NCBI GenBank assembly: GCA_012295275.1
Contig: CM022673.1
Location: 25,999,261-26,063,260, forward strand
Origin: Chrysomallon squamiferum
Lineage: Eukaryota; Mollusca; Gastropoda; Neomphalida; Peltospiridae
DNA: 64,000 bases
Reading direction: 5' to 3'
Shown: positions 1 through 14,938 of the stretch, piece after piece
Numbering within the stretch: position 1 is the stretch's first letter
Layout: each line of letters opens with the position of its first letter
The notes under the pieces: generated by a model
Databases searched by the model: none
Told to the model about the DNA's origin: nothing
Seen by the model: the letters and a program-made list of their open reading frames with translations, nothing else
Made by a program: the position numbers and the translations under genes

Positions 1-751
1 TGCTGTTACTGGACTCGCTACTAAATTAAAAAACAGAAATATCAGATGTTTGTCAAGCAGAAAGCAACAAGTGTGAAGGTTCTATTACAAAACTGTTAGA
101 CGACTGTGGTGAAACTGTTTAACATGTTTGGACATGACCAGAAAATCAGAACACCGAATCTGGAATATAAAAATGAAAGATACTGCTTGCTAAACCACTG
201 TACATAAACATTTGTATTTATTCTGATTTATAGAATTGATTGAAAGCAGAAAAGTTGTCTGCCGTATTTATCATGATACTTAAAACCTGGGATAAAATTG
301 TGCTCCCAAACAATGCATTTCAGGTTGATCAAATAGTTTATGCAACAGGTGGGATTAGGAAAATATCTGCTTTTTGCATTATTTGCAAATGAGTATAAAA
401 ATACATTTTAACAATAGATAAAATCTGGTTACAGAAAGTAATTTGAAAACACAAAACACCATGATTTTATCATTTTACAGAGTAGTAAATTATTGTTAAA
501 AAAAAAAAAAAAAAAAACCTGCCTCAGAATAAAATAACTTTATTATTTCTTCCTGCATACACAATGTCAAAGATATTTTCATTTTTTTTATAAAGAAAGA
601 AAAATTACTGAAATAATTTTTTTCTGACAAAAAACAGACGGCATAATAAAATAAAAGAAATATCAGAATGTTTTTGCATTGATATTGGTATACAATTACA
701 AAACTGAAAGCAGCAGCATTTAAAGATGTGGAGTAAATTTGTCACTCTTGC
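1..751. other. gene-free interval, UTR-like
   Basis: The first 200 bases are less AT-rich. One frame from position 2 is open for 24 codons to TGA at 74-76, which could be the end of a coding exon but is not diagnostic. The rest is AT-rich with an A-tract near 500-517. Confidence 0.5.
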
Positions 752-937
752 TTAGCTGTCTATTGATAGATAAGTACTTGATAGTTCTTGAAGAACTTCC
801 GACACTCTGTCTTCTGTTTTCTCAGATGGCTTAGAATCTTCCTTCTCCTCCAGGAAAGTGTACTCAGTGTCAGATGCTGTGGAATTCAGAAACCACTTTG
901 TGGAATGAAGATTTGATCCACGCACTTGACTGATCAA
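752..937 (-). CDS. hypothetical minus-strand terminal exon
   Basis: An open frame with less AT-rich codons ends at TAA (754-752). It reads SNLHSTKWFLNSTASDTEY, then an acidic stretch rich in E, K and S, and ends SSTYLSIDS. It has no ATG start; an in-frame stop lies just upstream, so it would have to be an exon entered by splicing (possible acceptor ATCAG near 931), but the pyrimidine tract is poor. The composition and acidic Ser-rich C-terminus look coding; I do not recognise the protein. It may be chance. Confidence 0.3.
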   Translation of the reverse strand: MISQVRGSNLHSTKWFLNSTASDTEYTFLEEKEDSKPSEKTEDRVSEVLQELSSTYLSIDS

Positions 938-1334
938 TTGCAGCTATCTTCACTGTACTTTGACAGTGTCCTATAAAACCTTACTTGATGAAATTATGTC
1001 AACAAGACCACTTTCCGAAAATATTTGGTAAAATGTTGTAAATGGAAATGTATATATATAACAAAAATTGTAATATTACTGCAGCCTTTGGTGGCAACAT
1101 TAAAAGAAATATTATTATTAAAAAGAAGCAAAAAACCCTTAAAAACAAAAAGTACTGAAGGAAATGGTTTGAAGTGAAATCTTTTAAAAAAACTGTACTA
1201 ATAATTGGTATTTGGGTATATTCTATAAAAGCAAATTAGAGGGTAATTAAATGAATTCATTGAAGTATAATCTTTAAAAAGTGTTACAGATCAGATCACT
1301 GAAACTAATTAGCATTCACAAAATATACTTAGTC

Positions 1335-1376
<42 letters not shown>

Positions 1377-2292
1377 TAAATATAGAGCAACAAATATTGT
1401 GTGCATACTTTACAACATGTTTCAGATAATATGTTCATCATCTTGCAACTTCTATCTCTTATACCTCTAATTATGTTCTTCAAATAAAAAAACAAGAAAA
1501 AAATTTGAATAATATATTACATTTTTTTGTTACACAACAGCCAGAAATTATTAGCAACATCACATTATGTACACAATAGCAGGAACTAAATTAGAAATTG
1601 TTTTGACAATGTTCATTAATTGGTCTTGTCATGTTTAAATTTTGATTAATTCAGTAGCAAATCCAAAGGAGTCTTAAGAGTTTCAGATACTCTCTCTAAG
1701 TACTGATAAAAACTTTCTTATTGGTTGAATACAGTAAGATGATAACACACCACTTGAACAATAAAAATTTTAATTACTAAATTTATGTCTTAAGCTGCCT
1801 GTATTGTTTGTGACAGTTCTTGACATAATTTCCAAATTTATTGTCGTAACTGGTTTATTCATTTACTGCGTCCATGCATTTAGCACTTGTAATTAAATAT
1901 TATACAAAAGTGGATATAATACAGTGTAATATGGACATTTAAGAAATAAATTGCCTGATTCTACATAATGTCATATAATATAATGTGGAGCTTTCTTTAA
2001 TAAATCCAGTTAACTCAAACCTTCTTACAAATAATTAAGTCTTCATCTTTCACTTTTGCTGTTTTGTCATTTTCAAGCTAGCTATAGTTACAAAATAAAT
2101 ATATATATTCAGAAGTTAAACATTTTACATATACACAAACTGACAAACAGAATAATTCTGAACACTTTAGCATTGTAAGACAGGTTTTTTGGAATAACTG
2201 TTTAATATTACATTATTATTATTATTATTTTATTAATGGTCATTACATGTTTTATTTTATTTTATTTTATTTTTATCTTTTTTGTTTTTCAG
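938..2292. other. gene-free AT-rich interval
   Basis: Contains an (ATT)n microsatellite at about 1336-1374 and a short TTTTA array near 2250-2272. No open frame or RNA gene was recognised. Confidence 0.6.
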
Positions 2293-2379
2293 TTCACCCA
2301 GACCTTCAGTGAGTGTACCCTAGATACCAGCTTACAAGGTGACTCTAAATTGAAAGGAAATAACTCTTCAACACGTTGA
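2293..2379 (+). CDS. hypothetical plus-strand terminal exon
   Basis: A strong acceptor (T-rich tract then TTTTTCAG, 2285-2292) precedes 28 open codons starting FTQTFSECTLDTSLQGDSKL and ending at TGA. About 250 bases of less AT-rich, UTR-like sequence follow, with AATAAA at 2531-2536. No upstream exon was identified; 28 codons can be open by chance. Confidence 0.3.
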   Translation, partial: FTQTFSECTLDTSLQGDSKLKGNNSSTR

Positions 2380-2918
2380 ATAACTGGCAACCTAAACAGC
2401 AGGACTAGGATAATCCTCGAAGACATCTTCTAAAGGACTTGATTGTGTTACTAAGAAAGAACTTAGCCATGTGACAGAGTAAACAGCTATTTATACCATG
2501 GTAATTTAAGAATGGCACTGTGATAATGAAAATAAAACTGCTGAAGCTTTCAGCAAGATAATAGATATAATGAAATCAGTGGTTGGGCTGGAATCACCAG
2601 AACTGGCTGGCAACAGGCAATATGGCTAAGAAGACGAGATACTGACAATGCATTTGTAAACCCAAAGACACTGATTAAATGTTTTTATGCAAATTTCTTT
2701 TTCTCTTCGTCATCTAAGACTCAGGGTGAATGTTTTACTGTATTACATAACATTGTTTGCACTTTGATGGAAATATGTGTATATGCAGGCAGCTGCGAGA
2801 GTTTTCTCCAGTTGTGGGCCTTCTATTGAGACTCTGCAATAGATTTTCCTTTTCATGGAGTTCAAGTGTAGGTGTTAACCTCCAGATCCACAGTTCATAC
2901 AAATTATGGAATGTGTTG

Positions 2919-2949
<31 letters not shown>

Positions 2950-5945
2950 TTTCTTTTTTTTTTTTTAAATTTGAGTATTTCAAAGTGCTTTTTGAGTGTG
3001 AATTCTGGAAATTTACTACAACTTTGGCATGTGTGATTCACCAATTTGCCTCCCTGTTAGAGGTGCACAAATTCAAAATGTTCTGGAATACACGGACAGG
3101 AAAGCTGATGGGTGGACATTCAGAGATTATGTTTGATCCTGGTTATTTTTCTGTCTCATATATCTACCTGTTTTATTACTTCTGTTTTTTTTTTAAATTG
3201 TCATTATCATTATTGTTTACTTAACTTCCAGATCCAATGTATTCCTTACATTAGTTTCCTTCTTGACTTTGGAGTTAAAAGGAGTTACATTTTTTTTAAA
3301 TAGTTTTCATTAAGTTTAAAATCTCATCCATTAGAATAAGAACTGTTCCCCACCTGAAAACAACAGCAACAGCAACATGCCAGCATAAAACAAATTAAAG
3401 AAAACAAACAAAAATATAATTCCTAAAGTGTATAACAAATTTTTAAATTCGGTTTTGCCAACAAAGCAATATCTAACATACTCTTTTTGAAACACAATTG
3501 TTAATTACAACAAATAATTATTGAAGAAAGAATTAAAAAGAAAAAAGGCTGAGAAAAGGTTACATATACATTTCCTGTTAGCTTTAAAAGTTTTCTGTTA
3601 CTGAAGTAATGAAAAGCCTAAATGCATTTTATAATCCTTAGGATAATAATACAAGCAGATTAGTAAATCTGTTACAGTAAAATATCATAATATTACAGTG
3701 AATTACTTCGTGGTAAGCAAACATACAGAGCTCAGTAAATCACTGGTAAAGTTACTATATATCTCTAAGAAATGCAAACACACATTTTATTAATTATGAT
3801 TTTATTGTCATATTTTATTAGAGTATAGTTTAAATATAATTTAAAAAAAAATGTTTTTTGTTAAATGTAGGCAACCTTCCAAACAAGCCAGAGACAAGAC
3901 AAAAAGAAATACCAAATTAAAAACACACTCTGCTATTTGTGAAGATATCCATGTTCACAAATTAGTAAGGAATTAATACAGTTTAAAAAAAAATAATAAA
4001 TAAAAAAATACAGAAGTTAACAGATTAAGTCATGTTTTTTAACTTAAATTAACAGGAAATGTATATATAATTATGTAAAAATAACATTTTCTCAGATTTA
4101 ATGGAACTGAAATGATAGCTAATACATTACATAATGTAAGTCAAGCCTAGTAAAATGTTATACCAATGGTCAGTATTGGTACTTACAAGTGTAGTAACTC
4201 CAGTTTTTAACTAAATATTTTATATTTCCATTCCACAACAGAACTTATTGTTTTCTCCTTTGTGACTTGCATTAGTTGAATTTTCTGCATTTAAACTTAG
4301 ATTTTCAGTGACTGTGTTTGTAATATATGCATTTCCATGTGAAAAATGTCAAATGTTGCTTATGTGGTACACCTGTTCCTTTTAATTAGTAGTAAGATCG
4401 TGTAAACAGCAAACTTTTGTTTTTGATCCACACTTAATGATTTTAGACTTTTATTTTTTTTTTTTTAATCTGCAAAGAACGTAAGCAACATGTACATTTT
4501 GAAGTCAAAAGTGAAATGAATGATTCAGGTGAGACAGAATGCATTGTTCTATTTGTTTACAGGTTGTAACCTATTATTGCTTGTACACACATTATTCACA
4601 TCATTTAATGCCACTTTTGTCAAAACCAAAAAAAAAAAAAACAACAACAATGTTCTCATTAATTTCTTGTTTTATTTTATTTTTTAACATTTTTTATTTG
4701 CATCTTCGTTTGCATGTTACTCACTCATTTTATTTATTGTTCATTTTGTATATAGGGTAATTCCCAGTAGTTTTATAAAACTATTTTAGACTGAAGTAAA
4801 TTGGTCACACGAATTTCATTTAAGGATTTTTACACAACTTCTTATCTAAATGACTGATTTGAAAAAAACAGTTTTCATGTGAATCTCAAAGATTATGTAT
4901 ACACTTTCTAATATAAATCTCACTACTTTGTCCTTATAGAAGAACCTTATAAACACGTTACTTATGTATAGTAAAGTTAAAATAAATTTTATTATAGATT
5001 TAAATAGTCTAATTTTTAAAATCATGTCATCTGCATCTTAAGGCAGGTTGTATTTTTTAACAATATAGTCATTCTAATTACTTTTAAATTTAGTAACATT
5101 TTAAAACTTCTGAATTCAAACCTGTAGTAGTGTGTGTGTGAGAGAGAGAGAGAGAGAGAAATATTTGCAACTAACCATGAACCTACTTCATCTTCAGTAT
5201 CTAAACTTGAAGTTAGTTTATTAATTTATTTTTATTTATTTATTTATTTAATTATGTTTTTTAATTAAAAAAAAAAAAAAAAACATTGAGAATTTAACTA
5301 TAATTATTGTTTGTAATACATAGTATTATCAGTATTCAAATTCTTTTTTTATTACAGTTTTCCTGTTCCTGTTTTTTTTTTTAAATATACTATTACTTTT
5401 TTTTTTTTTTTTTTTTTTTCCTTTGAACCTTACAGCATTGATTTGATTTTTCTCAATAGTTTAGAAAAAAAGAAAAAGAAATCAGCATTTTTTTATGGCA
5501 TAATAAAAGAATAAAGATTATCCATTTCATATTTTTAATGGCAATTTTAGAAGGAAATTTTAATATCTTTTTACATCACATTTTTACCATAGAACATTAG
5601 CTCAGTGAGTGTTGTGTACAAAAGATTAAAAAAAAAAAAGTCATCACTTGCAGATCATACATTTTAGATTGTTGGTATTTTGCCTCTACCTTAAGATAAT
5701 AAGGTTATATTCTATGCATAATAAGTGTTCTTCTAAAACTTGCAAACTTGCAAGTTGGATGCTAGAGTCTTTTGTCTTTTTTCCTTTTTTCATTGTTATA
5801 CTTTTAGTCTTATACATGGACTATTAATCGATACATTTATATAAACACATGCCGGTACTTAGTACTTACGTTTAACAAGTAATTTATGACTATTTTTATT
5901 TAATTTGTTTGTTTTAACTTTGTGAACTGTCTCATTTGTTACTAA

Positions 5946-5996
<51 letters not shown>

Positions 5997-8900
5997 TGTG
6001 ATATCTTGGTTCAAGTTTGTTTTTAAATCTCAGTTTAAGAATCTCAGTGATTTTAAACTTTGAATTATTTTTTGAATAGATCAGGAAAAATCCATAGTGA
6101 GATTATTTTAAGAAATACTCTACATTACTAACAATTTTTTGTCTTTTAATGGAATGATAAATTTGAATAATACATGGGGATTGAAAAAAATATTACATGA
6201 GTTTAACTGTTTATATATGTTTTAGATTACATTTTTGTTTTGTTTTAGTTCTTTATAAATGGTTTTATAACACTTTAAGAAACTATACACTAATGTTATC
6301 CAAATTGCACCACCACCCCCGATACATGAAGTATAAAACAAACATGCTGATACTTGCCACACTGTGTTCTTAGTTAAACATTTTGTTTTATTTTATTAAC
6401 GAACATAAAATCTGATAATTTGTTTATTATGAATTTTAAAGCAAATTTATACCCATTTTAAAGCAAAAGCACTATGATTTAAGATTTTGTTTCAAAATAT
6501 TTCAAAATAAAAATGATTTTTGTTTTTTATTATTATTATTATTTAATTTATAATTTCTTTTTTTCTTTCTTTATTTATTTCTTTATTTCTTTATTTATTT
6601 ACTTTTTTTTTCTTCTTTTTTATCTTTTTTCTTTTCTTTTAGAAAATTTAAAGTAAATTAAAGAATGATCTGAAAGCTGCTCTGAACATATCAGGTTTAT
6701 TTATTTAATTTTCTGCCAAAAGCTTCACATACTTAATATCTGGTAAAGAAAACACTTGTTAATGTGTTGCATTCAAAAGTAGTTCTGGGAAACTGATTTT
6801 GAACAGATAAATATAGAGAGTTATTGAAACATTTCATAGCTGGGACTAGCAAATTGAAATATATCATTCAAAGTATGTTAACGTAAATATTTTGTCAAAA
6901 AACTGAATTCTAAACATTGGCAGTTCAAAATATATCATTCAAAGTATGTTAACTTAAATATTTCGTCTAAAAAGTGAATTCTAAACATTGGCATATGACT
7001 GTTCTTTGTTACATTTTATTATCAACCATGCATGACACTTGAAGGCTTGTTTACTTTATGAAAATGTACAGTTAGCATGCAGATCAATAAAATTTTATAT
7101 ATATTTACTTATTGCAGTCATTTGCTTGTACGTTAACAATTCCGTAGGGTATCTTGCAACTTTATACCATAGTAACTGAATAAATTTCTTATTTTTATTC
7201 TAACAGACAATCGCCACAGGAGAATGAGTATTATTTATTGATCAGAGGTTGTCAAAGAGAATAGGAAATTTTCAGGCAATTCTTAAAATAGCACAAATAA
7301 ACAGTGTGGTCAGTTTGTATCAGAAGAATATGCACTGGGTAAGGGGGTGTTCATATTTTTACACTGGTGTTATTTTTTTAATTAATTTTTTTTACATACA
7401 AACATATATATATATATATATATATATATGGTGGTTATCTGTTGTATTTATACTAAACTTTTCAACAACTTAAGTGTGAAGAGAGATTAATCTACTGAAT
7501 AAGAAATGAGATACCAGACAAGTTGTGGAGTATCTGTTTTATACAGTGTTAGTTCACATTCAAATTCTCGAGTATCTCTATTACACTGACTTTTTGTTAT
7601 GATGAGTACCCATTTTAAATATTTTTATTTCATGTACAAATTCTGAAGCATCTCTTTTATTGAGTATTTTTTTTTATTATTATTATTTATTGAGACATTA
7701 GAGAATTCATTTTACTCAATTTTACTTCACACTCAATTTCTAAATTCTTTCATTCAGTCTTGATACATGCATACCTTCTGTAGAGTATCAGTTTTAAACA
7801 ATTTTATTACGTTACATATAAAATACAGAGCATACCCATGCATTTTATGTAGATCTCTAGACAACCATAACAAAATAGGCTACAGGTTTTGTATGCATGT
7901 CATCAAGGGTTTTTTTAAGATGTAATACCCTGAACTGAGAGTGAGTGGTAATTTGTTAAAAAGATTTTGTTGTAATTTATTATTGATATAAAGTGACTGT
8001 TGCACTTCATCCTGCATGCTAAATGTGTACATGTATTAATGGAACGATAGGGTTTACATCAGTATGTATTGCCTATCACTCTTTTTAAGTCTTTCAAAAC
8101 AGCTTATTTATGCATTTTAAAAGCTGTTTAAGCAACTGATAATATTTGTCTAAGTTATTGATTGTATATGTGTATATATATATATATATACATACATAAT
8201 ATATATATATATATATATATATATTGTTTTTGTTGTCTTTTTCTTCCACTTTGTTACAATATACTTGTGTATTACAGGGATGTATGTACGTGTATGTTAC
8301 TTTTTATAAAACTTTCACAAAACTTTTATTATTGATACCTGTTGAAATCTTAATTAAGAATGTAGAACAAAAGAAAATCAAAGAGTGGAGATAGGATTGT
8401 ACAGGAAAATAGTTTTTTTTTTCACAAGTCCTCTTTCATTTCATGCAGTTCATTTCATTTTTATAATTTTTTAATAGTCAATTCAGCATTAGTTTTACCT
8501 GTTTATATGTTTTAACAATCTTTTTTCTATTACTTAACAGCATGCATAGAAAGGTGTTGTTTAGAAACAGTGTGCATTAAAATAAAAAAACATTTATCAC
8601 CTGACACATTCATGGTTATCAAAGACATTGTGTTTTTAATGTGTGGTTTTTCATTTTCTTTTTTTTTTCTTGTTAAAAGTTGATAAAATAAAACTGGTGA
8701 AAATTGCAAGATAAATCAGATTAAGAATATAAGATTTAAAAAAAAAAATTAGTTAAAATAAATAAATAAATGATCATAACAATAATGTTTCATGAAAAAT
8801 GAGAGATAGTGAATTTGTTATTTTCATAATTAAAGGTAAAAGAACAATCATGTTTATCAATTTGATTAGATGATTTGTAATTTGGAAAGTTACTGATTGT

Positions 8901-9995
8901 TGACAAATTAACAGTCATGCATAATTATTAAATTATTTGGCTTATTTATTATGAATTTTCTTTTTTTTTTCTCTTTTTTTTGTATCCTTTTATTATAAAA
9001 TGATTAATATTCTTTTCAGTCTAGTTCTTTAATTGATAGAAATAACATCATACCAACTGGAAACATTTTTACATGTTTTACCAGCATTTTCTTCTACAGT
9101 AAAAAAACTTTTTTTTTTCTAAAATTAGATTAGTAAAAGGTGTTTGTAATGCATGTTTCAGGGGGGTCTGGTTTTTGTTTTTGTTTTGTTGGTGATGTTT
9201 TGTTCTTTTTCTAAATCTTTTTGAGTTATTATTTGTGACATAAAGTAATCCTCTTTGCCATTTTAGAAAAATACATTTATGTTTTTTTTCTTTTCTTTTC
9301 TTTTCCTTTCTTTTTTTTTATTATTTTTATTTATTTTTTGGATAGTTAAAAAACAAACAAAATAAAACATCCCTTGTTATAAACATGACACAACTTGAAA
9401 CAGTAATGATCATACATTTTTAAATTTTCTGATAATTTATCATTTATTCTTAAAAAACTGCAACTTAAAAACATTCTTCTAATATTTGGCTGATGGTATA
9501 AAATTAAAAAAAAATTAAAAATCCCACAAAACAACATAATAGCTTGTATTATTTGTAGATTTCTTTCTTCTTTATGTTTATTTTATTTTATACTTTAATT
9601 TCTTTTTTAATAAAGCAGTACTACTTTTAATATTTTTACTTTATACCTATTCTTCGTAAATAAAGACGTTTTGGATGGATTATAGTAAAATACTTTTAAA
9701 AACCAAACAACTTAAATATTCAGGTTTATAAGCTGTGCGGCACACATGAGTAAGTTCATTCATTAGAAATAAAATAGCATTCATTCAGTAACTGAATAAT
9801 GGTCTTTTCATGTCTCATTAGTATACTTTGAATTAATATAATAGAATACAATGGTATCAGCTTCTGTAAAATGATCTGTGAACTTAACATATGGCTGATA
9901 TGGACTGATATTTGAATTCTCTGTTCATTACAGAAAGAATATGTATTTGTTTTGTTCTGTAATTTTAGCTAATATTTTTCAAACTATTTAATCTG

Positions 9996-10034
<39 letters not shown>

Positions 10035-11099
10035 TTGAGGTTTTTTTTTTTTTTATTATATTTATTTATTTATTTTTAAATGATCTATTTTTATTAATTA
10101 TTTTTATTTTTTGACAAATACTGTGATACGTAGGCCTACCTTAAAAGGATTAAAATGTTTTGAAGCTGTAGGAGGATTCAGGAATTACTGTTCATACAAA
10201 AATTACCTTTTAAACGTTATTAATGTCGCTAACTTTTAAAGTTGTTTAACAAGACTCGTTTTAGTTTAAAATTTACACTGATAATTTAGTTACAGATAAT
10301 TCACGTTGACTGTTGTGCTGGCATACATTAATGTTATGGGTACCAGATTTTAAGCAAGGGTATGTCATGAAGAGATGTCATGTTTTATATCTGTTGGATA
10401 ATTTGAATAGGGCAGTTCGTGGATATTATGTAAACACTCAGGAGATTATTATTTTTATTTATTTATTTATTTATTTTTTTAACCTTTTAACATTATTATT
10501 ATCATTATTTTTCTTTTCTTTTGAAATAATGTTTCATTTTTTAATTGATCTTTGTATCTATATATTTATTATTTTACTAACTCAGTTCTCATTAATACTG
10601 TGGTGTTTAAGTGAGTGTGTTTAGGCTGTTGATAATTTATTTATTTCATTTTTGTTACATACATATGGGAGTGGGAAATTAACTGTTCTAAATACTCATA
10701 CAAAATAATGGCATTAAAAACTAGAATTTTAGCACTGAATTTTTTTTTCATTTTTCATTTTTTTTGTATTTCTTTTCAGTTCCTCTACTACATTTTTCTT
10801 AATTAGAAGGGGTTTTATTTTATTTATTTATTTTTTGAAACCCAAACTAAATCTTATATTTATATATATATACCACACATATGTATGGATTACTGTTTTT
10901 GTAAAAGAAACTGACATATAGATATAAAAAAAACACTACACTGTTAGTCTTATTTTCAATATGTACACCATTATGCTTTCATAATTTTCCATTACCACCT
11001 TCAATGTTGTGTCTGTTAAATTATATTGAATTATTATTATTATTATTATTGTTGTTACTATTACTACCACTAGTACTAATACAATGTCTACTACATCTA

Positions 11100-11139
<40 letters not shown>

Positions 11140-11257
11140 TGTTGTTGTTGATCTTTTGTTGTTTTTTGTTGTTACTGCTTTTGTGTTAATAAATTATTAC
11201 TATCTTTGCAAGTGCCACTGAAGTTTATAGACTGTAAATAGAAGACTGAATTTTATT

Positions 11258-11294
<37 letters not shown>

Positions 11295-11814
11295 TCTGTG
11301 AAGTTCTGGGGAATGTCTTTCGTCTCATATTTAATTATACCAGTTTTATTTTATTTTTTACTTTTTAGAACTACTGTGTGAAGTAATTGTTGATAGTTTT
11401 ATTTTTGCTCTTTTTACACTGATCTTTAAATTATTCTGTAATTTTTACTCCAGTAGAGCTTTAGCTTTTTTTATAGATATTTTGCTTTGTATTTTTACGA
11501 CATCACTTCTGATTTTAAATACTATGTATGTCATGTCCTGTTTTTTGTAGTCCAAATACAAATGACACACTTACCTCATATATGAAAGCCTAGGAAATCC
11601 TATTAGACATTTTATTGGAGGATTGAAAGTCTTTTTACCTTTTTAATTTTACTTCTTTTATTCTCCCCACCAACAGAAGATGTTTTGTGATTCAATATAA
11701 ATAAATCCAGTGCCGGGATTGAGTCGATACAGTTGTTTGTTTTGTTTTCTTGTCTTTCAGTAACATAGATGTTTTTCAGTGGAGTTTCATAATACACTCA
11801 TTTTTTGTGTGTGT

Positions 11815-11825
<11 letters not shown>
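2380..11825. other. long gene-free interval, strongly T-rich on plus strand
   Basis: Mostly poly-T and TTTA-like tracts. Microsatellites: TAA/ATT inverted pair 5947-5996, (AT)n 7404-7429 and 8177-8224, ATT 11100-11142, T-tract 11258-11292. A 71-bp tandem duplication lies at 6857-6993. The longer open frames (for example 2757-3224) are low-complexity F/L-rich and not credible proteins. Confidence 0.65.
6857..6993. repeat. two-copy 71-bp tandem duplication
   Basis: Copies at 6857-6922 and 6928-6993 share AAATATATCATTCAAAGTAT and GAATTCTAAACATTGGCA with a few substitutions. Confidence 0.85.

Positions 11826-11884
<59 letters not shown>
11810..11884. repeat. (GT)n(GA)n microsatellite
   Basis: A short TG run passes into about 58 bases of pure GA. 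Confidence 0.95.
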
Positions 11885-11886
<2 letters not shown>

Positions 11887-12866
11887 AAATGAAAGAGGTA
11901 TCTGTGTCTTTGTCAGAGTAATGTGCATAACATGGACACATGCAAAAGAAGAATTCTGAAATAACATAGTGATATTTAAAATTAAAAATAAAAAGTATAC
12001 AAAAGAAGGCACCATTAATGATTACATGGCACAATCCTCCCTATTTCAGTGAGAAACAACAAAACCATAAGGACCTTTCTGTTTCATTTCATAAATTGAT
12101 ACCTTTCTTATAACGTCATTAAAATATATAAATAAATTTAATTATACACTGAAAAATCAATCATATTTTAGTAGTTTAAGCTATTAGTAAATAATGATTT
12201 TGAAAACGGAAAACACAGCCGTCATCTGTCTATTACGAACATTTATCAACACCCCATCATTAGTAATTTTCTAAACTTTTTCTCTTGGACATTAACAATA
12301 AACGATTCCTTTAATTTGCAAAATAATAAGCTTTGCCTGAACTCTGTATTCATCTACATCTCATTATTTTAATAATAAAAGACCAGGCCCCGTTAACAGA
12401 CTTGAACGAGACATCTGTGTAATTCATGTTGTGACCAGAAGCGTCAGTGACATCACGGAATGGAATCTCCAGTGATCTGAATGGAAAATTGTTAGGTAAT
12501 TAATTTTTCAAGTACAACGGTAGCACTAATTTTTCCGTACAGGGCCTACACGGAGCGCGAGAGTGTTAGTCTCGATCATCGATGTTGGTATTGTAGACTT
12601 GGGAAATGCATTTTATTCACAGGAAGGAGACAGCGTCGTGTCTGAGTAAAGTCTATTATACAAAGGCGTGAAAAGTCCAGCTCTTTTGCCTCCTTCGCGC
12701 GATGACGGCATTCCAGAATCGATAAATTACAGCAGATACAAAACAGATCAGATGGGTTAACCAAACCGTATTTATAGCCTGTGTGTACATAGCCTGAGAA
12801 AAAACGTCTTGTTACAATACAATACAACGCCAGCCAAAGGACGATTTTACAATTCAGTTCATGTTG

Positions 12867-12918
<52 letters not shown>

Positions 12919-14893
12919 AATTCAAAATTTTTTTTTTTTTTTTTTTTTCCACTTCTAACAGCTTTTTTTTTTTTTTTTTTTTTTTTTTCCAGTTTTCTTA
13001 CAAATGACTGTCTCCTATCCGCATAATGCTTCTGGGATTTTTTTTTTTTTTCAGTATATCATGATCGAATGCTCGTTTTAATAATAAATAAAACATTTCA
13101 GACAAATTTCTTATATGATGGTCATAAGTATAAGAGAGAATATTCTGACGCCACTCCAGTAAATACTTCTTTCCATAAACCATGAAAACACAACATTCCA
13201 TAGCCTTTTATAACCATTTGTCACGCAATTTTTGGTATGGCACATATAATAAAAGGATTTCTTAAGGACTGATCTTGAAATCCCTTTGCACATCATATCA
13301 ACGCAAACTGCCGAACTACGTAATCTCAAAGAGTAAAACATAAAATTATAATGTGATTGTAGTTTGTTTCATTCGATTGGTTCCGAAATACAAAAAGATT
13401 TTAAACCAAAGGACGACAGAAAAGGCAATATTTTATGGCGTAAATTATATTTCGTGATCAGCTAGACAGTATCGTAATAAATAAATAAATAAATAAATAA
13501 ATAAACAAATAATCTTTCACAGAAGAATTTTAGAAAAGGTTAAACTCTTATCATTATGCTTGAAATAACCATTATACTTATACACACGCACTCAAAACAA
13601 ATAACCAAATGGAAACATCATCATTATTATTATTTTTTATTTTTTTGCTAATCACACTTCACATGCACACACACATATTTTAGTTTATTGAAGACTGAAA
13701 ATGGTTCCATTCACTTACAACATCATACAAAAACAACTAACAACAGTAATAATAATAATAAAAAAATAATAATCAACAACAACAACAACAACAACAACAA
13801 CTGTTAAATAAATAAATAAAATGTTTCTACACCGAAATGCAAAAGACGTCTTGGCTGTAATATATGTGAGAACCGAGTTGTGAAGATGGCAAGATATAAT
13901 CTTGATTTGCTAAGAAAGCTGCGACATTGCACGACATAAGACGTTTGCTATCATTGGTGGAATATCGATTTGATGCGTTGTCAGTGTCTTCGATTTTAAA
14001 AGTCTCGTTAAACATGACTGTCTTTAGCTGACAAGCCCATCAGGAACGCCAAGAAAGGTCAGGGAATCTTCTATTTCAATAATAATGTTATTTTTTTTAT
14101 TTTTATTTTTATTTTTTTTTTAATATTGTATCTAATTTACGGGGTGGATAAAGGATTTAATAAAATGGAGAAGTTTCATTTCAGAGGACACGATTTGCAA
14201 AGTGAAATGAGATGACTTATAACAAAAAAAAAAAAAAAAAACAAACAATGCTGAACTAAAACTGAAAGAAAAAAAAAAAGAATGAAAGTAAAAGAAAAAT
14301 AGATAAATAAATAAATTTAAAAAAATCAGCTTAATCTACCAAGATCCGTTTATAATTTATCAATTAGTGTTCAGGACGGATTATTTATTTATTTATTTAT
14401 TTATTTACTTCCTTATTTATTATTTTACATTTTGTACAGTAAATAGTAAGTTTGATGTGTACAGGTGTTTCAAATTCTAACTACAATCTGAAAATAAAAT
14501 TTCAATTTAACTGTTTACATATTCATTATGGTAAAGTTTGGTTCTCGTTATCTGACTTTGCGTGTGCAACAAATTACATTCACAGATTATCAAAAGGAAA
14601 GAAAATATTTCTAATTTTCTTTTTCTTTCTTTTTTTTTTTTTTTTTTTTTTTGTTTTGTTGTTGTTGTGGGGTTTTGAGTTTTTTTTTTTTTTTTTTTTT
14701 TTTGACAATTTCAATGTAATAAGCCTTGCCGACAGATATTTAATTAAATTTCTAGCGATGCACACATTAATAAAATCCTCTTTGGAAATATAAGATTAAA
14801 TATTAAAATACATAAAACATTATTGGTTTGAGATATTTTAATTAGCCCGTTTGAAAACATTATGCTTTCAGTTGTCACCAAGGAAACAAAAAT

Positions 14894-14938
<45 letters not shown>

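Noticed and set aside
12576-12827. 83-codon minus-strand ORF in a GC-richer island
   Set aside because: Starts from a non-ATG-like context and shows no known motif; length is plausible by chance in less AT-rich DNA.
13827-14015. 62-codon minus-strand ORF with ATG and ordinary composition
   Set aside because: No recognisable family, no splice signals in useful phase, no promoter elements; kept only as a note in the interval entry.
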